Assembly: GCA_024402595.1 (NCBI GenBank)
Contig: JAKSTL010000012.1
Coordinates: 1-44,386 of the forward strand
From: Treponema sp.
GTDB lineage: Bacteria; Spirochaetota; Spirochaetia; Treponematales; Treponemataceae
Direction of reading: 5' to 3'
Length of the DNA stretch: 44,386 nucleotides
How positions within the stretch are numbered: the first letter of the stretch is position 1; every line of letters begins with the position of its first letter. Below are positions 15,121-23,099 of this stretch, one piece after another. The notes beneath the pieces were generated by a model. That model was not told the DNA's origin. It ran no database searches and worked only from the letters and a program-made list of their open reading frames with translations. A program made the position numbers and the translations under genes.

Positions 15121-16773
15121 ATGATTACGGTAAGTGATGTAAGTTTATCTTTTAGTGAAAAACCACTTTTTAAAGATGTAAATCTTAAGTTTAATAAAGG
15201 CAACTGTTATGGAATTACTGGTGCGAACGGTGCTGGAAAATCGACTTTTTTGAAATTGCTCTCTGGAGAACTTGAAAAAGATTCGGGACAGATTTTTATG
15301 ACTCCTGGTGAACGAATGGCGGTTTTGAAGCAGGATCACTTTGCTTTTGATGAGTATTCGGTAAAAGAAACTGTTATGATGGGTTATCCTAAGCTTTATG
15401 AGGTTTCTAAGGCTAGGGATGAAATTTATGCTAAGGAAGATTTTACTGAAGAAGATGGAATAAAGTCGGCAGAGTTGGAAGCAGAATTTGGTGAAATGGG
15501 CGGTTATGAAGCTGAAAATGACATTGAACAGATGCTTTCGGGCCTTGGTTTGGAAGAAGAATTCCATGATAAGATGATGAGTGAACTGGATGAAGGTCAG
15601 AAGGTTCGAGTTTTGCTGGCACAGGCAATTTATGGTAATCCAGATGCACTTTTGCTGGATGAACCTACAAACGGTTTGGATATTGAATCTATTACCTGGC
15701 TCGAAAATTTCCTTATGGATTTTGAAAATACTGTTATTGTTGTTTCCCACGACCGTCACTTTTTGAATTCTGTTTGTACTTACATTTGTGATATTGATTT
15801 TGGAAAAATTACTCAGTTCTCTGGTAACTATGATTTCTGGTACCAGATGACTCAGATTATGCAGCGACAGGCTCACGAACAGCAGAAGAAAACTGAAGAT
15901 AAAATGAAGGATCTTCGAGAATTTATTTTGCGATTCAGTTCTAACGCTTCTAAAGCAAAACAGGCAACTTCTCGTAAGAAAATTTACGATAAATTGGCAG
16001 AAAGTATGGAAGATATTCCTGTTTCAACACGAAAATTCCCTTATGTAAATTTTAAAATGGATAGGGAAATTGGAAACAATGTTTTGGAAATTAAAGATTT
16101 GTGTTATACAGATTCTGATGGAAATGTGTTGTTAAAGAATTTTAATCTTACTTTGAACCGCACAGACAAGGTTGCTTTTGTAGGTATTGAGCATAATTCG
16201 GTTACTGCATTGTTTGATATTGTAAATGGCGTTATTAAACCTGATTCGGGCGAAGTTCATTGGGGACAGACTACTTCTCAGACCTATTTACCTCGTGATA
16301 ATAATGAAAGTTTTAACAACGATATGAATATTACTGAATGGCTTAAACAGTATTCAAAAGAACAGGATGATTCTTATGTAAGAGGATTCTTGGGACGAAT
16401 GCTTTTTAGTGGTGATGAATCTTTGAAGAAAGTTAAGGTTCTTTCTGGTGGTGAAAAAGTTCGCTGTATGCTTTCTAAATTGATGCTTTCTGGTGCAAAC
16501 TGTATTACTATGGATGACCCAACAAACCATTTGGATTTGGAAGCAATTCAGTCTTTGAACGAAGGTTTGATTAGTTTCCCTGGAGTTTTGTTGTTCAGTT
16601 CCCACGACCACGAGTTTATTCAGTCTATTGCCAACCGAATTGTGGAAATTACACCAAACGGCATAATTGATAGAATGACCACTTTTGATGATTACATTTC
16701 TGACCCACAGATTACAGAGTTGAGAAAGAAAATGTATGAAGGAACTGGAAAAAAATTGAAGTATAGAGTTTAG
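15121..16773 (+). CDS. ABC-F ATPase, YbiT-like, with one degenerate composite site
   Basis: A 550-residue soluble protein with two ABC domains and no membrane helices, so it is an ABC-F ribosome-associated ATPase; the linker words ILRFSSNASKAKQATSRKK and the close of NBD2 match YbiT. NBD1 has Walker A GANGAGKST (34-42) and Walker B LLLDEPTNGLD with Glu181, but its signature is LDEGQ (156-160). NBD2 has the signature LSGGEK (441-446), but its Walker A is replaced by GIEHNSVTA (355-363), lacking the Lys, and its catalytic Glu is Asp (MDDPTNHLD, Asp466). The site formed by NBD1 Walker A and NBD2 signature is therefore intact and the other is dead. Expected role: binding the ribosomal E site to help stalled translation. 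Confidence 0.9.
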   Translation: MITVSDVSLSFSEKPLFKDVNLKFNKGNCYGITGANGAGKSTFLKLLSGELEKDSGQIFMTPGERMAVLKQDHFAFDEYSVKETVMMGYPKLYEVSKARDEIYAKEDFTEEDGIKSAELEAEFGEMGGYEAENDIEQMLSGLGLEEEFHDKMMSELDEGQKVRVLLAQAIYGNPDALLLDEPTNGLDIESITWLENFLMDFENTVIVVSHDRHFLNSVCTYICDIDFGKITQFSGNYDFWYQMTQIMQRQAHEQQKKTEDKMKDLREFILRFSSNASKAKQATSRKKIYDKLAESMEDIPVSTRKFPYVNFKMDREIGNNVLEIKDLCYTDSDGNVLLKNFNLTLNRTDKVAFVGIEHNSVTALFDIVNGVIKPDSGEVHWGQTTSQTYLPRDNNESFNNDMNITEWLKQYSKEQDDSYVRGFLGRMLFSGDESLKKVKVLSGGEKVRCMLSKLMLSGANCITMDDPTNHLDLEAIQSLNEGLISFPGVLLFSSHDHEFIQSIANRIVEITPNGIIDRMTTFDDYISDPQITELRKKMYEGTGKKLKYRV

Positions 16774-16796
16774 TATTTAGATTTTTCCGTTTTAAT

Positions 16797-16862
16797 AAAA
16801 TCCTGTCTGAAAGTTTTATAAAGGGAGACCTAAGGTAAAGTACTTTTGGACAGGATTTTTTT
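16797..16862. terminator. Bidirectional terminator between ABC-F and rep
   Basis: AAAATCCTGTC pairs with GACAGGATTTT across a 41-nt loop that has its own small stem (ACCT/AGGT region near 16828-16837). It is flanked by A on the left and T on the right and serves both convergent genes. Confidence 0.8.
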
Positions 16863-18864
16863 ATAATTTTGATTTGAGCTGGGACATAAAATCGCTGAGC
16901 ATATCGTGAGTTTCTTCTTCTGTAAACTCTTTAGGCTCGTGATATTCCACAAGATTTTCCGGTATTTCGTCTAAAAATCGGCTTGGCTCACATTCTACAA
17001 TGGAAGTCATTTTTCGTCTTTTCTGGCAGGAAGAAATAAAAAGCTTGTCTCTCGCTCGTGTAATGGCTACATAAAATAATCGCCTTTCTTCTTCCACATC
17101 GCCACCGTTTTCTTCTACAGAACGGGCATGAGGAATAAGACCTTCTTCCGCTCCCGCAATAAAAACCACCGGAAACTCCAGTCCTTTCGACGCATGAATA
17201 GTCATTAAATTGACTTTACCTTTTCCACTTTCATCATCTCCATCATCCTGAGACATAAGAGTAATTCGGTTCAAATAAGTAAAAAGACTTGGATTTTCTG
17301 TGTCAGGATCATTTTCCCAGATTTCCATGGAGTTTAAAAGACTGTCAATGTTCAAAAGCTTAAAACGAACGGCTTTTTCACTTTTTGAATATTCGGTGAT
17401 TAAATGGTCTTTGTAGTTTATATCTTCCACCAGCTGTCGCACTTTTCCTGCAAGACCACGGCCACTAAGAAGCTTTTGACGATGATTTTCAATTAAATCT
17501 GCAAAACCTCTTAAATCTTCCTTTAATGATTCGCTGGCTGTAGATTCTGGATTTTCAAGAAGACTTTTTATAGCTTCCCATAAAGTAGTTCCATTTTTTA
17601 AAGCTTCATCATTTAAAACTTGAATGGCGGCTCTACCAATGCCTCGACGAGGAGTATTTATAATTCGTAAAAGATTTATGTCGTCATCGTGGTTTGAAAT
17701 TACTCGAAGATAACTAATTACATCTTTAATTTCTTTGCGCTCAAAAAAACTTGTTCCACCACTCATAGTGTAGGGAATATTCGATTCCAGAAAAGCTTCT
17801 TCAATAAAACGGCTTTGTGTGTTGGCCCGAATCAAAACACCAAACTCATCGTATTTTCTTCGTTCTTCCGCCGCAATTCCAAGAATACTTTCCGCAATAA
17901 AATCAGCTTCGTCTGTTTCGTTTTCTGGCAAAAATATTTCTATTGGTTTTCCGCCACCATTCCCGCTCCAAAGTTTTTTGTCTTTGCGGTTTGTATTATG
18001 GGAAATAACACCGTTGGCCGCTTCCAGAATGGTTTCTGTAGAACGATAATTTTGTTCCAAACGGATTTCTGTAACCTTAAAATCCTGTTCAAAATTGATA
18101 ATGTTTTGATAATCGGCTCCACGCCAGCTGTAAATGGACTGATCATCATCGCCAACAACTGCAACATTTTTATCTGCAAGAAGATGCATTAACTCATACT
18201 GCTGATGGCTGGTGTCCTGAAACTCGTCTACCATAATGTATTTGTACCTTTCTTTGTACTTTGCCAGAATATCAGGATTTTCTTTAAAAAGTTTTATGGG
18301 TAAAACAATCAAATCATCAAAATCAACGGCATTGTAAAGCTTTAGACCTTCCTGGTAACTTTCGTACAATGGTCGGTACATTTCGGTTTGTGTTTCCCAA
18401 TCCTTGCGCCCAGTTTTAATGTTGGAAATTAAATTACCCAGCATATAAATATCCATGGCATCTTGCGAATATTTAAGTTCTCGGCCACATTCTTTTATAA
18501 GAGCAACCCGATCCGTTTCATCGTAGATAGAAAAGTTTTCTCTATAACCAAGGCGTGTAATTTCCGAGCGTAAAACCTTTACACCAAAGGCATGAAAAGT
18601 AGAAACTGTTAAATTCTGTAGTTTGCGTTGTGTTAAATCTTTAATTCTAACGGACATTTCTTTTGCCGCTTTATTGGTAAAAGTTAGAGCTAAAATCTGG
18701 CTTTGAGGAATCCCTTTGTCTAACATGTGGGCAATTCTAAAGGTGATTACACGGGTTTTTCCACTTCCAGCCCCAGCAATAATCAAAATTGCACCTTCTG
18801 TTGTGGTTACTGCTCTAAATTGTTCAGGATTTAATTCTTTTCTTAGATCGTCAAGATTTAACAT
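16861..18864 (-). CDS. rep: Rep/PcrA-type superfamily 1 DNA helicase
   Basis: A 667-residue UvrD-like 3'-5' helicase. Motifs: Q motif LNPEQFRAV, Walker A GAGSGKT (31-37), TFTNKAAKEM, VDEFQDT, GDDDQSIYSWRGA, QNYRST, then TIHASKGLEFPVVF and VAITRARDKLF. Length, the word GGTSFFERKEIKDVISYLRV and the tail EPSRFLDEIP are closer to Rep than to UvrD or PcrA, and no long C-terminal tail is present. It should clear proteins from DNA ahead of forks or act in repair. The ATG has no Shine-Dalgarno and lies 8 nt behind a consensus -10, so the mRNA may be leaderless. A PcrA assignment cannot be excluded. Confidence 0.92.
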   Translation of the reverse strand: MLNLDDLRKELNPEQFRAVTTTEGAILIIAGAGSGKTRVITFRIAHMLDKGIPQSQILALTFTNKAAKEMSVRIKDLTQRKLQNLTVSTFHAFGVKVLRSEITRLGYRENFSIYDETDRVALIKECGRELKYSQDAMDIYMLGNLISNIKTGRKDWETQTEMYRPLYESYQEGLKLYNAVDFDDLIVLPIKLFKENPDILAKYKERYKYIMVDEFQDTSHQQYELMHLLADKNVAVVGDDDQSIYSWRGADYQNIINFEQDFKVTEIRLEQNYRSTETILEAANGVISHNTNRKDKKLWSGNGGGKPIEIFLPENETDEADFIAESILGIAAEERRKYDEFGVLIRANTQSRFIEEAFLESNIPYTMSGGTSFFERKEIKDVISYLRVISNHDDDINLLRIINTPRRGIGRAAIQVLNDEALKNGTTLWEAIKSLLENPESTASESLKEDLRGFADLIENHRQKLLSGRGLAGKVRQLVEDINYKDHLITEYSKSEKAVRFKLLNIDSLLNSMEIWENDPDTENPSLFTYLNRITLMSQDDGDDESGKGKVNLMTIHASKGLEFPVVFIAGAEEGLIPHARSVEENGGDVEEERRLFYVAITRARDKLFISSCQKRRKMTSIVECEPSRFLDEIPENLVEYHEPKEFTEEETHDMLSDFMSQLKSKL

Positions 18865-18872
18865 AGAAGCTA

Positions 18873-18901
18873 ATTATAAATTGCATGATGATTAGTGGCA
18901 A
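18873..18901 (-). promoter_or_regulatory. Promoter of rep, nearly leaderless
   Basis: On the minus strand TTGCCA (18896-18901), a 17-nt spacer and consensus TATAAT (18873-18878). The start codon A is at 18864, 8 nt after the -10, so the 5' untranslated part would be about 0-3 nt. Confidence 0.75.
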
Positions 18902-18977
18902 TAGTTGAAATCAGAAAACAGACAGTGTGATTTGCCATCAGGAAATAGATTTCACCCTTTAATCTTCTATGGAATAG

Positions 18978-18986
18978 TGGTATAAT
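18978..18986 (+). promoter_or_regulatory. Extended -10 promoter of the hexokinase gene
   Basis: TGGTATAAT: a TG motif joined to a consensus -10 (18981-18986). The -35 position reads TTTAAT. The leader of about 24 nt carries AAGGA (19004-19009 region) before ATG 19017. Confidence 0.65.
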
Positions 18987-19016
18987 ATTTACAAAATAAT
19001 AATTAAGGAAAATCTT

Positions 19017-20303
19017 ATGGATACTACCGTTAGCTCATTTTTAGCTCGTCATAATTTTGTAAATCATGTTGATGTTTTAACCGTTGCTCAGGCAATTTTG
19101 GATGATATGAAAAAAGGTTTAAAAAAAGAACCTGCCGATGAAGATATGATTCGAACCTTCTGTAATCCACCAGAAAAATCTGCTTGTGGACAATCTGTAA
19201 TTGTTATTGATGCAGGTGGAACTAATTTCCGTTCATGTCTTGTTACTTTTGATGAAAATGGTACGCCTTCAATTTCTGAAATGGAAAAAACAAAAATGCC
19301 TGGCGTTGAAAAAGAACTTTCCAGAAAAGAGTTTTTTGCTCAGCTGGCAGAAAATCTTGAGCACCTTAAAAATAAATCTAACAGAATTGGTTTCTGTTTT
19401 TCATATCCAATGGAAATTACCGAAGATGGAGATGGAATCCTTCTTGGTTTTTCAAAGGAAGTTAAAGCTCCAGAGGTTGTGGGTTGCCATGTTGGAAAAT
19501 GCTTAAAAGAGGCCCTGGAAGCTTCTGGCTGGAACTCAATCGAAAGAATTACACTTTGTAATGATACTGTTGCCGCTTTGCTTGCTGGTGCTGCCTGTGC
19601 TGTATCTGGTTCAAATTATTCATCATATATTGGATATATTCTTGGAACAGGAATGAATGCCGCCTATATTCAGCCAGATTGTGACTGTTGTGGAATTAAA
19701 AAGCAGATTATCGTTTGTGAATCTGGTAAGTTCAAAAGTGTTAATCGTTCTGATTTTGATATTGATTTTGATAAAACAACTGTAAAACCTGGAACTTTCT
19801 ATTTGGAAAAATTGTGTTCTGGTGCTTATTTAGGACCTGTTTCCTGGTTTGCTTTACAGGCCGCCGCAAAGGATGGAGTTTTTTCTGAAAAGGTTTGTGA
19901 AGAAATTAAAAACATTAAATCTCTTAACTTAATTGAAATGGATGGTTTCCTTCACGCTCCATACACAAAAAAGAATCCATTGGGAAAAATTGCAGTTGAA
20001 ATTGCTTCCGATGATGATGTAAACAAGATTTATCAGATTCTTGATGCAATTGTTGAACGATCTGCCCGTTATGCCGCAGCAATTCTTGTGGCATGTACAA
20101 TTCAGACGGGAGCAGGAAAAATTGCCTCAAAACCTGTATGTATTCTTTGTGATGGTACAACTTTCCACAAAACTTACAGAATTAAAGAGCGAGTAAGTGG
20201 TTATCTTGATGAAATCCTTACAAAACAGCTTGGCATTTATTGGGATATTGTTTCTTGCGATAATGATATTACTTTAGGTGCCGCAATTTCAGGATTGATT
20301 TAA
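19017..20303 (+). CDS. hxk: Hexokinase (eukaryote-like family)
   Basis: A 428-residue sugar kinase that makes hexose 6-phosphate from ATP and glucose or related hexoses, the entry step of glycolysis. It has the phosphate-1 motif DAGGTNFR (65-72), sugar-binding region FCFSYPME, LCNDTVAALLAG and the phosphate-2 turn GYILGTGMNAAY. These words and the length place it with the hexokinase family of eukaryotes and treponemes and not with the short bacterial glucokinases. A pair of cysteines (DCDCCG) follows phosphate-2. It has its own promoter and ribosome site; no terminator is visible before the flagellar promoter at 20317, so some read-through into flbB is possible. Confidence 0.93.
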   Translation: MDTTVSSFLARHNFVNHVDVLTVAQAILDDMKKGLKKEPADEDMIRTFCNPPEKSACGQSVIVIDAGGTNFRSCLVTFDENGTPSISEMEKTKMPGVEKELSRKEFFAQLAENLEHLKNKSNRIGFCFSYPMEITEDGDGILLGFSKEVKAPEVVGCHVGKCLKEALEASGWNSIERITLCNDTVAALLAGAACAVSGSNYSSYIGYILGTGMNAAYIQPDCDCCGIKKQIIVCESGKFKSVNRSDFDIDFDKTTVKPGTFYLEKLCSGAYLGPVSWFALQAAAKDGVFSEKVCEEIKNIKSLNLIEMDGFLHAPYTKKNPLGKIAVEIASDDDVNKIYQILDAIVERSARYAAAILVACTIQTGAGKIASKPVCILCDGTTFHKTYRIKERVSGYLDEILTKQLGIYWDIVSCDNDITLGAAISGLI

Positions 20304-20316
20304 TTTTTTTGGAAGT

Positions 20317-20345
20317 TTGATAGATTTTTTTTTCTATGTTATAAT
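20317..20345 (+). promoter_or_regulatory. Sigma70-type promoter of flbB-fliK-flgD-flgE
   Basis: TTGATA (20317-20322), a 17-nt spacer and consensus TATAAT (20340-20345), with the start expected near 20352. The match is to the housekeeping sigma and not to a sigma28 (TAAA...GCCGATAA) element. Confidence 0.8.
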
Positions 20346-20378
20346 TTTATAAATAAATGTTTATGGGTGTTGAGGGAA

Positions 20379-21008
20379 ATGGCAGGAAAAGGTAATTTTG
20401 GAAAATCATTTGTGTTACTTCTGGTTATAATAATTCTTGTTTTAGGCGGACTCATCTGGTTCGATTTTTTAGGAATTATTAATGTAAAATCAACTTTTGC
20501 ACCTGTTTATAAATTAATGGGAAAAAATCCTCAAACTTCCGTTACTTCCACCCAATCAAAACCTTTGTCGGCCAATATCGATGAAGATCGTTTAAACAAG
20601 CAAAAAGAAGCCATAGATATTCGAATCGAAGAATTGAATCAGCGGGAAAACAATCTGGAAATCCTTGAAAAACAAAACCAGCAGATTGCCGCCGAACTTT
20701 CGGAACGAGAAAAAAATCAAGAAGAAAGAGAAAAAACATTTAACTTGACCCTAAAAAAATACGATGATAAAGAAGTAAACATTGAACAGATTGCTAATAA
20801 TCTGAATGGTATGACACCAGCTGCTGCGGTTGGTATTCTTCTTGCGATGGATGATCAAGTTGTAATTGATGTGCTTCGTAAAGTTGAACAGTTAGCTGCA
20901 GAAAATGGTAGATCATCTATGGGTTCTTACTGGTTATCTTTAATGCCATCGGATCGGGCTGCAGAAATACAGCGAAAGATGTTAAGTAAACCAGAGACTC
21001 TAGATTAG
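20379..21008 (+). CDS. flbB: FlbB-type flagellar collar/motor protein (MotE-like)
   Basis: A protein of 209 residues (213 from the alternative GTG at 20367). It has one N-terminal membrane helix (about 9-30), a long coiled coil (about 65-130, heptads rich in Glu, Gln, Lys) and a C-terminal helical domain with LNGMTPAAAVGILLAMDD and LSLMPSDRAAEI, like the MotE/MgtE N-terminal repeat. Position directly before fliK-flgD-flgE matches spirochete flbB, whose product is part of the periplasmic collar that holds the stator ring. ATG 20379 is preferred for its start MAGKGNFGKSF, though GAGGG ends only 2 nt before it; GTG 20367 has no ribosome site. Confidence 0.82.
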   Translation: MAGKGNFGKSFVLLLVIIILVLGGLIWFDFLGIINVKSTFAPVYKLMGKNPQTSVTSTQSKPLSANIDEDRLNKQKEAIDIRIEELNQRENNLEILEKQNQQIAAELSEREKNQEEREKTFNLTLKKYDDKEVNIEQIANNLNGMTPAAAVGILLAMDDQVVIDVLRKVEQLAAENGRSSMGSYWLSLMPSDRAAEIQRKMLSKPETLD

Positions 21009-21016
21009 TATTCAGA

Positions 21017-21056
21017 AAGGCAATCCTTCATGTATTAAAACTAAAAGGAGTGCCTT
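21017..21056 (+). promoter_or_regulatory. Stem that buries the fliK ribosome-binding site
   Basis: AAGGCAATCCTT (21017-21028) pairs with AAGGAGTGCCTT (21045-21056): 11 of 12 positions are Watson-Crick pairs, with a single A-G mismatch, around a 16-nt loop. The Shine-Dalgarno AGGAG (21046-21050) is wholly inside the 3' strand and the ATG is 3 nt beyond it. There is no T run, so it is not a terminator. Confidence 0.8.
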
Positions 21057-21059
21057 CCA

Positions 21060-22523
21060 ATGGCAATTGCGGATATCATCGTAAATCCTACAAATAATCA
21101 GCAGATTCAGGAATTACAAATATCTAAAAATCTTCAATTTTCTCAAACACAAGCTTCTTCTGTAGGTTCTGCAAGAGATGAAAAAGCTGTTTCGTTTGTT
21201 GATATGCTTAATTCTTTTAATAGAATTGCATCAATGAAAAATGAAGCTGCTCCAGTAAAACAGGAAGTAGAATCTTCGGAACCAGTTAAATCAAAGACTT
21301 CGGAAGAAAAAATTGCAAAATCTGAAAAAAAATCAGAAATTGTGGCAGAAAAAACTTCTGAAACTTCAAAGCTGGAAAAGCCAGAAAACTCTTTAGAAAA
21401 AACAAAAGCTCCTCAAAATGAAAAAAAGCCTTTAATCTTTAAAAAAGAATCGCTGAAAACTTCTGAAAAATCAGAAATTGCAAAACCTATCGAAAACAAA
21501 AAGGCAGATAAGCTTTCTTTAAAAGATGAACTAAAAAATCAGGTTCGAAAAGCTGATAAAAAAATTGCAAAAGATAATAACGAAGATAATCTTCAATTAG
21601 AAAATCAGTTTAATCGACTTGCTAATTTATTTTCCCAAACTTCATCTGAAGAAATAAAAGAAAGTGTTGAAATTGCAGAAGTTCAAAAAACTCCAGTTAG
21701 TGGAAAAAATAAGGCTAAAATTGAGGATGGATTTGAAAATCTACATAATTTCCTAGGTGAAGAAATAATTTTGCCGGAAGAAATTGTTGAAGATAATGTA
21801 GATTCTTTTAATTCTAAAGATTTTAATTTTGCCAAAAACCATGAATCAAAAGGTGAAAAAACTGGAAAAATTACAGTTGAAGATTTACGAACAAAAGATT
21901 CGGAGAATGTTGATTTCACAATAGATGAAAACAAAGAGTTTGCCGCCTCACTGAAAATTAATGAAGAAGATTCATCTCAGCTCACAATGGAAATTGTAAG
22001 TCAAAACTCGGAAAATAATATTCTTTCATTAAATAATCAGGCCGCCGCTGCAGATAACTCTAGTTTTCAGGCAATGTTTAATAATCAATTGCAGCAAAAT
22101 GTACCTGAAATTGTAAAAGCGGGAAACATTGTATTAAAAGATAATAATCAGGGAACTATAGATTTAATTCTTCATCCTGATGACATTGGTAGTGTAAAAA
22201 TCAATTTGTCATTGGATGGAAAAACCCTTTCTGGCCATATTACAGTAACAACAAAAGAAGCACTGGAAGTATTTAAAGATAATGCTCAGACTTTGCGCGA
22301 AGCTTTTATTAAAAATGGTTTTGATGCAGCTAATTTTGATGTTTCTTACAGTGGCGGACAGCAGAATATGAATCAGCAAAACTCAAACGGTTATGATGGT
22401 TCTGAATATTTAGCAAAAAAAATGTATGGTGGAGCTTCGGGTGGGGAAGCTTTAAATATGGAAAATCAGGGAGATTATGAAATTAAAAATAATTCTGATT
22501 ATTCCATTAACATCGTTGCATAA
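21060..22523 (+). CDS. fliK: Flagellar hook-length control protein FliK
   Basis: A 487-residue protein. Residues about 60-330 are low-complexity, rich in Lys, Glu and Ser with many short repeats of SE/KTSEK, typical of the flexible ruler part. Residues about 345-440 are the conserved C-terminal hook-length domain with LILHPDDIGSVKINLSLDGKTLSGHITV, which switches export from hook to filament. It is called flbC or tap1 in some spirochetes. It sits between flbB and flgD. ATG 21060 follows AGGAG by 9 nt, but that site lies in a stable stem (21017-21056), so translation may be held low or coupled to flbB. Confidence 0.9.
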   Translation: MAIADIIVNPTNNQQIQELQISKNLQFSQTQASSVGSARDEKAVSFVDMLNSFNRIASMKNEAAPVKQEVESSEPVKSKTSEEKIAKSEKKSEIVAEKTSETSKLEKPENSLEKTKAPQNEKKPLIFKKESLKTSEKSEIAKPIENKKADKLSLKDELKNQVRKADKKIAKDNNEDNLQLENQFNRLANLFSQTSSEEIKESVEIAEVQKTPVSGKNKAKIEDGFENLHNFLGEEIILPEEIVEDNVDSFNSKDFNFAKNHESKGEKTGKITVEDLRTKDSENVDFTIDENKEFAASLKINEEDSSQLTMEIVSQNSENNILSLNNQAAAADNSSFQAMFNNQLQQNVPEIVKAGNIVLKDNNQGTIDLILHPDDIGSVKINLSLDGKTLSGHITVTTKEALEVFKDNAQTLREAFIKNGFDAANFDVSYSGGQQNMNQQNSNGYDGSEYLAKKMYGGASGGEALNMENQGDYEIKNNSDYSINIVA

Positions 22524-22539
22524 AGTGACGATAAATAAT

Positions 22540-22602
22540 CACAATTGAAAAATTGTGCATGGGCTTTTATCAGATTTCTGGTAAATGTATTAAAAAATTG
22601 TG
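22540..22602 (+). repeat. Short hairpin with a repeated arm before flgD
   Basis: CACAATT (22540-22546) pairs with AATTGTG (22551-22557) around a GAAA tetraloop. The 10-mer AAAAATTGTG occurs at 22548-22557 and again at 22593-22602, so the left arm could pair with either copy; the second is directly before the flgD ribosome site. It may be a processing or stability element. Confidence 0.5.
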
Positions 22603-22613
22603 GGTAAGGAGAA

Positions 22614-23072
22614 ATGATGGAACTACTTAACACTCAATTAAACACAACAATGAGCGCCAGTGAAAAACTTGCTGTTGATAATTCAGTAGATTTTTTCAAT
22701 AAGGCGAACACTCAAAACGGACGGAAAACTTCGTCGGAATTAGGAAAAGATGATTTTCTGAAACTTTTAATTACACAGCTTCAGAATCAGGATCCTACAA
22801 GTCCAATGGAAAACACTGAGTTTATTGCTCAGATGTCTCAATTTTCAACCTTGGAACAAATGACAAATATGAGTTCTTCCTTTAGTAAAATGGCTTCTTT
22901 TATTAATTCTTCGGAAGCAGCTGCAACTTTGGGAAAAACAGTAGAACTGAATATTGGTGATACAACCACAAGAGGCGTTGTAGAAGGTGCAACAAGAGGG
23001 GACGATCCTCAGATTCTTGTTAATGGCATGTATTACAGCATGGATAAAATTGCAGCAATTTATTCAAACTAA
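22614..23072 (+). CDS. flgD: Flagellar hook cap / hook assembly protein FlgD (short form)
   Basis: A 152-residue FlgD. The conserved N-terminal region is clear: [41 protein letters not shown] at about 43-84. The C-terminal FnIII and Tudor-like domains of the enteric protein are missing, which is usual for short spirochete FlgD. It caps the growing hook so that FlgE can polymerise. AGGAG stands 4-7 nt before two consecutive ATG codons (22614 and 22617); either could serve. flgE follows by 27 nt. Confidence 0.93.
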   Translation: MMELLNTQLNTTMSASEKLAVDNSVDFFNKANTQNGRKTSSELGKDDFLKLLITQLQNQDPTSPMENTEFIAQMSQFSTLEQMTNMSSSFSKMASFINSSEAAATLGKTVELNIGDTTTRGVVEGATRGDDPQILVNGMYYSMDKIAAIYSN

Positions 23073-23099
23073 AAAGTTTATTATAGGAGAACAAAATAT

